Below, piece after piece: positions 1 through 11,200 of a DNA stretch of 64,000 nt. Positions within the stretch are counted from its first letter, which is position 1. Each line of letters starts with the position of its first letter. Below the pieces are notes generated by a model that was given only the letters and a program-made list of their open reading frames with translations, made no database searches and was not told the origin of the DNA. This stretch comes from Pteria penguin (Eukaryota; Mollusca; Bivalvia; Pterioida; Pteriidae): positions 43,461,842 to 43,525,841 of the forward strand of contig CM068587.1 in assembly GCA_035048485.1 (NCBI GenBank), in the 5' to 3' direction. Position numbers and translations under genes: made by a program.

Positions 1-856
1 CAAATCTTGCAGTTGTTAATGTACCCCGATTCATTTGACATTTGTGATTATTATAGTAGATGTATGAGATATACATGTATTTATTAATAAATACGCATGC
101 AGATGTGCATATTGTATTGTTCCTAAATAATTAATCTAAATCTCATAATACCTTTTATATTTTATGAATATATAGAGAATATACTCCAAAACTGAAAACG
201 TCATGTTTCCTTTTCAGTAATATCATAATTTAAATCCAATACTGGATATAACTGTCGTATACTATACCTAAAACCGAGGACGGGCTAACACGTAAGACAA
301 GATAAAGACACACGTCACAATTTGATTTAATTACTATTACTTTGCATAAAAATACGTAGGCATACACACGGATTGGAAATAGTAATAATTAATGAACAGT
401 GTAAAGAAATTTCTTTAAACAAAGGTATGAAAAAGCATTAATTACAGTTAATTTTAATTATCTTATTTTGTGACAAGTTTAATAAGCTATCATCATTTAT
501 TAATGTTTGGTATAAATAACAGGGTACGCACAGACGCGATCGATTATGTAATTACTGCAACTTTGTACACCGACGCGGTCAATTGATCATATCACGCGAG
601 CGACCTGTCATTTAGGGTAAGTGCCGCAGGGAATATTGTCAATAAGAAGCCAACTTCGAGATAAACCGGGTGAATAAAAACTTCGGGACTTGAAAATGTA
701 TTCGAGATAAGCATGGTATTCGACATATCAGTGTTCGACACATCCGGGGTGAATTTAATCATAATATGAAGGATTTTTTAACGGGACCGACGTTCGACTT
801 CGAGATATCCCGGGTATTCGAGATATCAGTGTTCGAGATATCGAAGTTTGACTGTA
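1..856 (+). mobile_element. pogo/Tigger-like non-autonomous element, copy 1 (left end cut by window)
   Basis: The right end reads as a terminal inverted repeat (inward TACAGTCAAACTTCGATATC, TA at 855-856), typical in style of pogo-group Tc1/mariner elements. Several TTCGAGATAT-type subterminal motifs lie at 650-850. The same sequence recurs at 42600-51921, where both ends are present but the middle is interrupted. No transposase reading frame. Family naming is by TIR style only. Confidence 0.6.
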
Positions 857-1375
857 TCATAATACATGAAAATCACCTGGAAACCAATAACTTTTCTATC
901 AGCTGTGAACTTGACCTTTTGACCCCAAAATCAATAAGCTTCTTCCTCTCCTGGTAAGTAAGCATATATCCAAATTTGATTTGAATATGATTAAAGGTAC
1001 TTAATTTACCATCCAAAAACCAATAATTACAGTCTGTTTTCATCAGCTGTGACCTTGACTTTTTGACCCCAAAATAAATAACATTCTTCCTCTCTTAGTA
1101 AGTAAGCATATATCCAAATTTGGTTTGAATATGATGAAAGGTATTTGAGTTATCATTTGGAAACCAATAATTACAGTCTATTTTCATCAGCTGTGACCTT
1201 GACCTTTAACCATTTGACCCTAAGAATGATAGGGTTCTTCCTCTCTTGATAAGTAAGCAAATACCTAAACTTGGTATGAATATATTGAAAGGTTCTTGAG
1301 TTATCATCTGGAAACCAATGTGTGATGGAAAGACAGAAGGATGGAAGGACGGACAATGCAAACACTTAATGCCCC
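857..1375 (+). repeat. J-type tandem repeat, about three 144-bp units, with a hairpin 3' end
   Basis: CAGCTGTGA-type unit starts fall at 900, 1044 and 1188, a 144-bp period. Each unit carries nuclear-receptor-like half-sites (TGACCTTGACCTTTTGACC in variants). The block is followed by a GGACGGACAATG stretch and ends in a hairpin ATACC-TGGCTT-GGGTAT just before TAAAAA near 1380-1403, similar to the 3' ends of the other short elements here. Confidence 0.65.
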
Positions 1376-1588
1376 CTGCCATACCTGGCTTGGGTATAAA
1401 AATGTCAAAAATTTATTTCGGAATGGAAACAAAACCAATAGTATTTCATCACACATCCCCTTAGATCATTCCTATCTATTCGGTTTGTCTGTTATTGCAG
1501 CTGGTCTGAAGAAGTTTGTCAAAGGAGGGTTCCTTCTGTTACCTACTTTTGTCTATGGTGTTGCACCTGATGATGGATGCTAACAAAA

Positions 1589-3481
1589 AACCAGAAGTCT
1601 CTGTCGAGACTGGAGCTCTACTGTTCTCCTCTACTCAAACAACAATTTACCTTCAGAGAAGAAGGGGTAAAAATATATTTGGACCACACATGTATGTTTT
1701 GTATTGCACATGCACAACTAGACCACCTACCAAACATGATGAGATCATAATTAAGTCTCACAGACATATACAATAAGAGAAGTGGGAACAAGATTTTGGG
1801 ACCACGCCCCTTTGTGGGGCCCCAGGGGGTCCGAACTGGTCCAAAATTGCACATGCACAATTACACCACCTATCCAACAAAAGGAGACCATAATTAGGTC
1901 TCTAGTCTATATACTTTCAAAGAAAAAGAGGGAACAAGATTTTGGGACCACACCCCTTTGTGGGACCCAAGGGGGTCCAGACTGGACCAAAATTATACAT
2001 GCACAACTACATCACATATCAATCATGATGAGACTATAATTAGGTCTCTGGGACATATACCTTCAGAAAAGAAGAGGGAACAAGATTTTGGGACCACGCT
2101 CCCTGTTGGGCCCAAGGAGGTCCAAACTGGTCCAAAATTGCACATGCACAACTACACCACCTATCCAACAAAATGAGACCATAATTAGGTCTCTAGGATA
2201 TATACCTTCAGAGAAAAAGAGGGAACAAGATTTTGGGACCACACCTGTTTGTGGGACCCCAGGGGGTCCAGACTGGACCAAAATTATACATGCACAACTA
2301 GATCACATACCAAACATGATTAGACCATAATTAGGTCTCTGGGACATATACCTTAAGAAAAGAAGAGGGAACAAGATTTTGGGACCACGCCCCTTTGTGG
2401 GGTCCCAGGGGGTCTGGACCGGACCAAAATTGCACATGCACAACTACACCACCTATCCAACAAAATGAGACCATAATTAGGTCTCTAGGATATATACCTT
2501 AAGAGAAAATGAGGGAACAAGATTTTGGAACCACGCCCCTTTTTGGGACCCCAGGGGGTCCGGACCAGACCAAAATTATACATGCACAACTACATCACAT
2601 ACCAAACATGATGAGACCATAATTAGGTCTCTGGGACATATACCTTCAGAAAAGAAGAGGGAACAAGATTTTGTGACCACGCCCCTTTGTGGGGTCCAAG
2701 GGGGTCCGGACTAGACCAAAATTGCACATGCACAACTAGACCACCTATCCAACAAAATGAGACCATAATTAGGTCTCTGGGACATATACCTTAAGGATAG
2801 AAGAGGGAACAAGAATTTGGAACCACGCCCTTTTGTGGGACCCCAGGGGGGGACGGACCAGGCCAAAATAATAAATGCACAACAAGATCACATACCAAAC
2901 ATGATGAGACCATAATTAGGTCTCTGGGACATATACCTTAAGAATAGAAGAGGGAACAAGATTTTGGGACCACGCCCCTTTCTGGGAGCCCAGGGGGTCC
3001 GGACCATACCAAAATTGCACATGCACAACTAGACCACCTATATAACAAAATGAGACCATAATTAGGTCTCTATGATATATACCTTCAGAAATGAAAAGGG
3101 AACAAGATTTTGGGACCACGCCCCTTTTGTAGGGGCCCCAGGGGGTCCGGACCAGACCAAAATTGCACATGCACAACCAGACCAGCTACAATACATGATG
3201 AGACCATAATTAGGTCTCTGGGATATATACAATCAGAGAAGAAGAGGGAACAAGATTTTGGGACCACGCCCTTTTGTGGGCCCCCAAGGGGTCGGAACTG
3301 GACCAAAATTGCACATGCACAACTAGACCACCTACCCAACAAGAAGAACCCATAATAAGGTCTCTGGGGTATATACCTTCAGAGGAGAAGAGGGAACAAA
3401 AATTGTTTACGGACGGACGTCCGGACAACGGACAAAGGACCATCGCATGAGCTCGACTGGTCGAGACCAGTAGAGCTAAAA
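1589..3481 (+). mobile_element. C-family element, copy 1: eleven 146-bp units
   Basis: The 5' end has a hairpin GTCTC-TGTC-GAGAC, then AGCTCTACTG, which is repeated inverted as CAGTAGAGCT just before the 3' end (AGCTAAAA), itself next to a CTCGACTGGTCGAG-like hairpin. The core is a tandem array: GGGACCAC starts at 1798, 1944, 2090, 2235, 2381, 2526, 2673, 2819, 2966, 3112 and 3260. Each unit contains a perfect stem GAGACC-ATAATTA-GGTCTC. It sits in a B element without visible target duplication. Many open frames cross it but the period is not a multiple of three, so they are not genes. Confidence 0.75.
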
Positions 3482-3624
3482 AACAACAATGCTTGTAGAG
3501 GACCATCAGAGTTTCATCAAAATCCAGTGGTTCTGTAGAAGTCGAAAAGGTGAAAAGTTTACAGAACTGGATGGATGCCGGATGACACACTATGACATTA
3601 GTTCACTTGAGCCTTTGGCTCAGG

Positions 3625-5032
3625 GCCCATATGTACATGTATTAAAATCTGTAAACCCTAAGAGTGCTTGTAAGTCACTCATATTGTAAATTTACGAGTA
3701 ACGTCATATGCACGAAATTATGTAGACGTAATTAACAAGTGATTCTACTCGTAAATCTATGAGTGCTTAGTAGCACTCATAAGTCATACTTACTTAAGAC
3801 AATGGTGTATGAGTACAGCAGATTGACTGATTGATTTTTGTTTAGCGTCACACAACGAATATTTCACGTATATGGTGACGGCATCTGCCTGATGCGGGGC
3901 ATACAAATTTTGACCTTTGCAACGAACCACCAGAAGCTGTGAGGGATCTTTAACGTGCCATGCATACCACGACACGGGGCCTCAGTTTTTACTGTCTCAT
4001 CCAAAAGACAGGATACTGGCATGACCAGAGTGGAACTCAAACCCAAGCCTCCTGATCAGGAGGCGAGCGCGATACCACTAGGCCATGCCGGCTTGAGTAC
4101 AGTCGATTTAGTGATACGTACTTTTACGTAATGACATACCACTTTTTTTTCTCCTCTGATGTCAATGTGTTCGAAAATTGATATCATGAATAAGAATTTC
4201 AACTTCCTCGGAAGAGAAAATTAGCTTTATTTATAGATAGATTTATCATACCTTTATATATATATATTATACATTTCTAGATGTGTGTGTGTGTGTGTGG
4301 GGTGGGGGTGGGGGTGCTTGAAGAGGGTGTCTTGTACATTATTATACTAGATTGACAGAAAGGAGAGGGAGGATTTTCTTTTTTCTATTTCACCGTTATT
4401 CGTGATCAGCTTAACTTTATAGATGTACATGTATGTAGCATATGTCGTGATAATTTATCATTTTCTTTTTGGATGACATATTTTGAGGTATTGTATACGA
4501 TTCCCTGATGTCACTACATGTTTACAAGCACATTGTGTGTAGATGCGTAGACATTAATTTATAAAGTTATACATCTATAAGAAGTAAATTTTGACTTTAA
4601 TAGGTAAAGTAATAGATCTATTTCAATATACTTTATACATGCATTTGTGCTGCGTGAAGTTAGTCAACTCGCTAGTTGGCTCCTTACGTACGTACACACC
4701 TACACTGGTTGATGAAATACACATTTCGTTGAACTAGGAATGTACGTAAGTAGACTTACACCATTGTCCGGGATTGGCATACGAATTAGTAAGCCAAACA
4801 TTTACACATGTTAATGAAACAGGTTCCTGAAATATCTGAAGCGGCATTTGTTACTATGGAGTATATGTATAGCGCATGCGTAAGAGTACTCATAAAGTTA
4901 AGAGTTTGTAACTTTATGATATGTCTACGAGTTGTTTTGTACATATGATTTATGAGTATGTAACATTTTTCATAAGTTATTCGTAAACTCTACGTGTGCT
5001 TGAAAATTTACAAATCTTTGTACATATGGCAC
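3625..5032. mobile_element. 1.4-kb inverted-repeat element (L) inside the B remnant
   Basis: Begins GCCCATATGTACA and ends TGTACATATGGC, with further imperfect inversion inward (ATTTGTAAA, AGAGTGCTT-type motifs). Flanked by CAGG (3621-3624) and CAGA (5033-5036), a possible 4-bp duplication. Internal sequence is AT-rich with stem-forming ACTCATAA/TTATGAGT motifs and no coding region. A TG-repeat and G-rich tract occurs at 4271-4315. It carries a SINE. Confidence 0.5.
3825..4093 (-). mobile_element. tRNA-derived SINE with 15-bp target duplication
   Basis: Read on the minus strand, the head is tRNA-like: GGCATGGCCTAGTGGTATC (box A region), an arm GCCTCCTGATCAGGAGGC, and GGGTTTGAGTTCC as box B. 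A body with GATGAGACAGTAAAAACTGA and GGCACGTTAAAGATCCCTCA follows. Flanks TGAGTACAGCAGATT (3810-3824) and TGAGTACAGTCGATT (4094-4108) differ at two positions and mark the insertion. A related headless fragment lies at 37220-37395. Confidence 0.8.
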
Positions 5033-5048
5033 CAGATGAGCTAAAACA

Positions 5049-5350
5049 TGGCTGATTCAGCATTCATCCGGCAAATAATAATATCAAGATAATTTGATTA
5101 TTTATGTTTAACCTATATCTTTAAGTGCCAGGATATGGCCACTTCCTTTTGTTGATAAATGTATCTTTATACCTGTATCACAGTATTAGTACCTGCATAA
5201 TTTAATATTATAAGAGATGATAAAGTAATCAGGTAAATTTGGATAAAATCTTTACCAAAATCTGGATAACAGGCTAACCGAATGTTGTACATACCTATGC
5301 AAAACAAATTTCAAGCATTGCACTTGCATACATTGTTACAATTTTTTTTG
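5049..5350. other. Unassigned intergenic or intronic sequence
   Basis: AT-rich, no exon, repeat end or structured element that I can support. It lies 3' of codanin exon 9 and could hide a small terminal exon, but none with a matching phase-1 start and family similarity was visible. Confidence 0.4.
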
Positions 5351-5897
5351 TTGAACTAGAACAGTCCTAACAGGATAAATCCCCCCTCCCTCCCCTTCTC
5401 ACATAGCAACAAAGTTGAATAACAACAATTTGAAAGGGCCACGACTGTGTAATAATTTCAGAATGGAATTATCTGGTTGTTGTTACCAGCAGCAGTGATT
5501 TTATATTTTACCAAATCAGAGAACACAATTTAAAACTCTTCTGTAAGAATTTCAGACATTTTTATACTTTGACTTGACCTTGTAGATATGAACTTGTTTT
5601 AAAGTCATAACATGACCTTAAGTGAAAGGCAATAATTGTGTGAACAGTCTAGGAGGAGTTGTGATGACAAAATGTCACAATATAATTTATGATTTTTTTA
5701 AGTTCAAAGGGCCATAACAGAGCAGAATTCTCTCCCTTCATGAACATCTTCGGGTGCTACTCTTCATTTCAGCAGGTATGGTGAAATTCCATTAAACAGT
5801 GTAGGAGGAGTTGCAATGATAAGCTATTGTCTACAGACAGACGGACAGATGGACATGGTGATTATAGTATACTCTCCCCACAACTTTGTTGCTGTAT
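5351..5897 (+). mobile_element. H-family short element
   Basis: Starts with AGTCCTAACAGGAT hairpin then AAATCCCCC, followed by TAGCAACAAAGTTG, which recurs inverted as CAACTTTGTTGCTGTA at the 3' end (5880-5895). The 3' part has the GACAGACGGACAGATGGACA stretch common to these elements. No coding capacity. Confidence 0.6.
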
Positions 5898-6004
5898 CAT
5901 TACACTGAGAGTTAATACTCTACAATTGTCATTAAAACTGCAAAAATGAAATTGTTCTAAAACTTGGTCTACACGAGATTTTACTTACTGGGTACTATAC
6001 TTAC

Positions 6005-6068
6005 TTATTGTCATTATCAAGTCTATGATAACTAAAGCAAAAGACTTCTCCATCCCTGGCAACAGATC
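6005..6068 (-). CDS. CDAN1: CDAN1 exon 9, last exon found
   Basis: 64-bp exon, acceptor TTTTTTCTTGGCAG, donor GTAAGTAT. Phase 0 in, 21 codons DLLPGMEKSFALVIIDLIMTI, then one base (phase 1 out). This aligns with the CPPAEQHLAKCSVELASLL stretch of human codanin-1 (recalled), which directly follows the exon 8 match. The strong donor shows at least one more exon. I could not place it at 1-6004, much of which is repeat, so it probably lies outside the window. Confidence 0.75.
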
Positions 6069-8213
6069 CTGCCAAGAAAAAAGCAGTAAACAATATTCAT
6101 TTAACAACATTACAAACATTATATAAAACAGAAAAGCCGGGGCATCTAACAAATTTTGATATGGTAATGGATAAAACATTGAATGCTAATATTTTGACAT
6201 TCATTTTTCCATGTTGTTACCTTGCAACAATTTGTATAAATACTTCATGTGATTTTACATGAAAAAAAAATCAATAATACCAATTTCCATACAAGAGTAT
6301 CAGTAAAACTGATGAATACTCTCCGAACGGCAGTTATAGTGCAGGAAATTGATGACTCAATTCATATACAAATCAAAGGCCTGAAAGGCCATAAAGGCAT
6401 CGAGCAGGATTGATTATCAAGTCGTTTAAAGTGCAAGTGGGACAATGAGCAACTACGTTGATTAATTTCTTTAAATCAACTATGACTGCATGCATGTGAC
6501 AACAAGGGTATGATAGTAGGTCTCTGGACATTTGTCCTGGCAAGCTAAACACTAGAGCTGTCCTAACGGGACAAATACCCAGCGCGGCAAAAAAGTTGAA
6601 CATGCAATAATTCAGGAAGCTAAACGGTGACCTTGAACTATGCCATACCCTTAGGTCATGGGCAACAATCCTGTGAAATATTATCCAAATCTATTAACCC
6701 AATAAAAAGATATTGCCTGGACAGGATCTTTAACACCAAGTACATAGTGACCTTGATTGTTGATCTTCGGTCAAGGTCATGACACACCCTGGGTCATGGG
6801 CAAAAATCCTGTGAGATATTATCCAAATCTATTTACCAAACAAGAGGCCCAAATGGGCCTATATCGCTCACCTGAGCACAAACTGCTTACTTACAATAAA
6901 ATGACAGCTCATTTCAGTAGAAAATTTTGCTTTTTTTCTACAAGACTTTCTATAAGGTTTGGTGATATTTTGTGCAGTCGTCTTTAAGTGTCCAAAATGT
7001 GTCAACCAATCAGAGCCAATGGCGGCCATCTTGGATTACGGATCGGCACGAAAAACACTAACTTGGTAGAGGACCTGGAGTACTTACTTCCTATGAGATT
7101 TGGTGAAATTCTGTGTAGCGGTTTTGGAGAAGAAGTCGAAAATGTGTCAACCAATCAGAGCCAATGGTGGCCATCTTGGATTACGGATGGGCATGAAAAA
7201 CACAAACTTTGTAGAGGACCTTGAGTACTTACTTCCTATGAGGTTTGGTGAAGTTCTAAGTAGCGGTTCTGGAGAAGAAGTCGAAAATGTGTCAACCAAT
7301 CAGAGCCAATGGCAGCCATCCTGGATTACAGATGGGCATGAAAAACACAAACTTTGTAAAGGACCTTGAGTACTTAGTTCCTATGACGTTTGGTGGAATT
7401 CTGTGCTTCAGTTCTGGAGAAGAAGTCGAAAATGCGTCAACCAATCAGAGCCAATGGCAGCCATCTTGGATTACGGATCGGCACGAAAAAACACAAACTT
7501 GGTAGAGGACCTTGAGTAGTTACTTCCTATGAGGTTTGGTGAAATTCTGTGTAGCAGTTCTGGAGAAGAACTCAAAAATGTGTCAACCAATCACAGCCAA
7601 TAGTGGCCATCTTGGATTACGGATCGGCAAGAAAAACACAAACTTTGTAGAGGACCTCAAGTATTTACTTCCTATGAGGTTTGGTGAAATTCTGTGCTGC
7701 GCTTCTGGAGAAAAAGTCCAAAATGCGTCAACCAATCAGAGGCAAAGGTGGCCATCTTGGATTACGGATGGGCATGAAAAACACAAACTTTGTAGAGGAC
7801 CTTGAGTAAATACTTTCTATGAGGTTTGGTGAAATTCTGTGTAGCGGTTCTGGAGAAGAAGTCGAAAATGTGTCAACCAATCAGAGCCAATGGCTGCCAT
7901 CTTGGATTACGGATCGGCACAAAAAACACAAATTTGGTAAAGGACCTTGAGTACTTACTTCCTATGAAGTTTGGTGGAATTCTGTACAGCCGTTCTGCAG
8001 AAGAAGTCGAAAATATGTCAACCAATCAGAGCCAATGGCAGCCATCTTGGATTACGGATGGGCACGAAAAACACAAACTTGGTAGAGGACCTTGAGTACT
8101 TACTTCCTATGAAGTTTGGTGAACTTCTGTACGGCGGTTCTGGAGAAGAAGAAGTCGAAAATGTAGAAAAGCTAACGATGGACGACGGACGACAGACGGT
8201 GATTGATCACAAT

Positions 8214-8246
<33 letters not shown>

Positions 8247-11200
8247 TAAAAAGATATGACCCGGACACAATTTTAATAACCAAGTCCACATAGAACTTGA
8301 CCTTTGAACTTGGGTCAAGGCCATGGCACACCCTTGGGCGACGGACACCAATCCTGTGAAATATTATCTAAGTCCATCAACCCCATATAAAGGTATGGCC
8401 CCAATAGTATTTTAACAACCAAGTCCACAGTAACCTCCACCTTTGACCTATGACCTTGGCTCAAGATCATGACACATCCTTAGGCAATGGGCCACACTAA
8501 ATCCATCCACCCAGTAAAAAGATATGGTCTGGACAGGATTTTAACAACCAAGTCCACATTGACCTTGACCTTTAACCTTGGGCTAAGGTCATGACACACC
8601 CTTAGGTCATGGGCAACAATCCTGTGAAATATTATCCAAATCTATTGACCAAATAAAAAGTTATGCTCAGGACACAAAGTGGCCCAGGATTTACTGTCAA
8701 AGAGGTCTAAGTGAAGGTCAAGGTCACAGTGACCAAATTTTGGAACATGACACATCCCGTTCCCATGAGGCATTTACATACCAAGTTTGATCAACCTGAG
8801 TCCTTTGGTACATAAGTCATCAAGTGGACACGAATCGGGACGCACAGACAGACGGACATGGTGATTCCTATATACCCTCCCCCCCCCCACCCAAAAAAAG
8901 AAAAAAAAATTCCTTGGCAGGGGGTATCATGATAAATATTTCCTTCCAAGTCCTTGAAATTTGGAATCCCAAGTCTATAGAGTACATCAACGACTATGGT
9001 GCAGTATATCTCGTTACAACGGCCATGTCTGTATTTCTGAATTTTGCCGTTTAAACGAATTTAAAATTGCTGATATATACGAATTGCTGCTATTTCGTAT
9101 AAAATGATATAAATCAATTACGGTCAAGACCTTACAGCACTATAGAAATGTGAAGAAGAGTGGCAGATGTCCTTCCATCCGGAGAAGTGCGTGGTCATAC
9201 AGGTCTCATCAAAGTGGAAAACAATCAGTGCAGACTACAGACTACACAGCCATAAGTTAGAAGTAGTGGACTTGAGCAAGTACCTGGGAGTTACAATCAG
9301 TCTGTCGGTGTATAGAATTTTAACTGGTGTGAAAATGTACATTTGTTCTGTGCTGCCGATGCCAGAAGGCGACTATGCTGGTATAAAGAACACAAATAAG
9401 AGCATGTACTTTTATTAAGGGCAGATTTCTGCCGATTTCGGAATATGCAGTTATTTCGAGTGACGTTGTAACGAGTGTGGACTGTATATACCATTGAAGT
9501 TTATTAACAACAAAAAATGTAAATGCAGTTCAAACTTTCAAAATCCAAATCATTGCTGTATCTACACAGAGACATATATACTTTCAAGTATACTGAAAGT
9601 ATACTCATAAAGTAACTCATAACTACGCGCACAGTTCACAAATCGATCTTTAATGAAAACATGACATCATGTATCCTTACGCCCCAATATCTAAGTTTAT
9701 AAACAACATTCGGAACAACCTCGCCTTTTACATGAAAAAGTAATATCCGAAAGCTTAAACGTCGAATTTGACCCTTGGTTAAGCTCAAATCTTGTATACA
9801 TTCCCATAATTTAATCATAAATCACAATGTTTACGTATGTCATTTACGTCACATTGCAATTTAAACATTTCTACAAATAAATGTTTCGAGGCAATAGAAG
9901 ACAATCAGGAAATAAAGTTGCATTTCTAGAATCTAATATGAGCATTTAAAGGAAAGTACTATTTTCTTTCGCAAATGAGATTTGGCCAGGAAATGTGGCG
10001 AAGAGGTAAAATTTTATGAAATTTTAAAAATTAGTCAAACTGATGGACGCTCCAAGAAGCACAGCATTAATGAAGGAAATGAATGACTTGAAGCTGTATA
10101 CCCTATGTTCGCTGTTACAGTGCATATTAATTATTATAGGTTAATTTATTCTCAATTGTTTTGATTATATATACAAGCCTAAAACATATTAAAAAAGGAT
10201 CCTTGCAAATGTTATGATCAAATACGACGTTATTAAGTGAGATATAGCTGTCTGAAACGTGATGTTTGTAAACAGAATGTTTGAGACCAACTTATCACGT
10301 GATCTAATTCGGAAGCCAAGGCATCATGGACACTGATGGAGGGCGAGGTAAATAAACTTGACAAGTAACTTTGAAAATCTCATTCAAGTCTGATAAAGTT
10401 AATATTTACTGAAATTGTTTTCTTTAGGAGTCTCCCTTCATCGTATTTGTTTTGATTAAACTGCGCATGCGCGAAGTCAGGTTATGACTGTATTTATTGA
10501 ATACCCACTTAATTTACAAATATTTTCTTTTTATTTGGATATCTCCGAGGTTTTGAAGCAACAAAAAGTGTTATTAACCCAAGGTTAATAACTTCAGACA
10601 TATGAGAAAATTACAATTTTTGTTTTACATGCCCTAATTTTTGAAATTATACCGAATTGTAGGGTATACAACTTTAATACATGAGAAATCATTGTATTAA
10701 TTGATGGCGACTTCAAATCTCAATGTATCATATGGATATCCAATTGAGCCAACCACAGAACAACAACTGATCACAGTACCTTAAACTAAAATATGTAAGC
10801 TTGACCTTAATTAGTTATGAAATAAAATTTTTTATCGTGACTTTGACCTTTCAGAAATTACCTTGAGTGACCTATCTCCAAAAGCCCTTAATCTAAATAA
10901 AATTTTGATGAAGTATGATCAAATTCTGATGAAAGGTGTAGGAGATTAAGAACTTCATGGTATTTTAAGTCATAGTTAATAAGTGACCTTGACCTTTCAG
11001 AAATGACCTTGAGTGACCTTTGTCCAAAGCCCTTAATCTACATAACATTTAAGTGAAGTATGATCAAATTCTGATGAAAGGTATAGGAGATATCAGCTCT
11101 ATATGCTCCCCCGAAATTTTTCAGGGAGCATAAATAGGGCAATAACTTGTGAAACAAGTCAAATGCGGAAAAAGTTTAACTTTAATAGTAGGACCTCATA

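Larger units (their letters stand above)
1375..5048 (+). mobile_element. B-family element remnant, broken by C and L insertions
   Basis: Three fragments of one old B copy can be joined: about 1400-1588 (GGTCTGAAGAAGTTTGTCAA region), 3482-3624 (ends TTGAGCCTTTGGCTCAGG), and 5033-5048 (AGATGAGCTAAAAC). The first gap holds a C element, the second an inverted-repeat element. The 5' end of this B copy is absent. Confidence 0.6.

Noticed and set aside
1782..3355. Overlapping open frames with repeated GTQGGPDWTK / CTCTT-type peptides
   Set aside because: They lie in the 146-bp C array. The period is not divisible by three, so each unit is read in a different frame, both strands are open, and no domain is recognisable.
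1660..3400. Regular repeat array resembling CRISPR
   Set aside because: Units are 146 bp, contiguous, without unique spacers, in a eukaryotic intron context; no cas genes.
6988..8246. Series of 80-90 residue frames (MCQPIRANGGHLG...) in the F array
   Set aside because: Same reason: a 145-bp tandem repeat rotates frame at each unit; peptides recur because the DNA recurs.
10326..10350. Possible first exon ATGGACACTGATGGAGGGCG with GTAAAT on the plus strand
   Set aside because: Eight codons followed by a weak donor; no partner exon, promoter or similarity.
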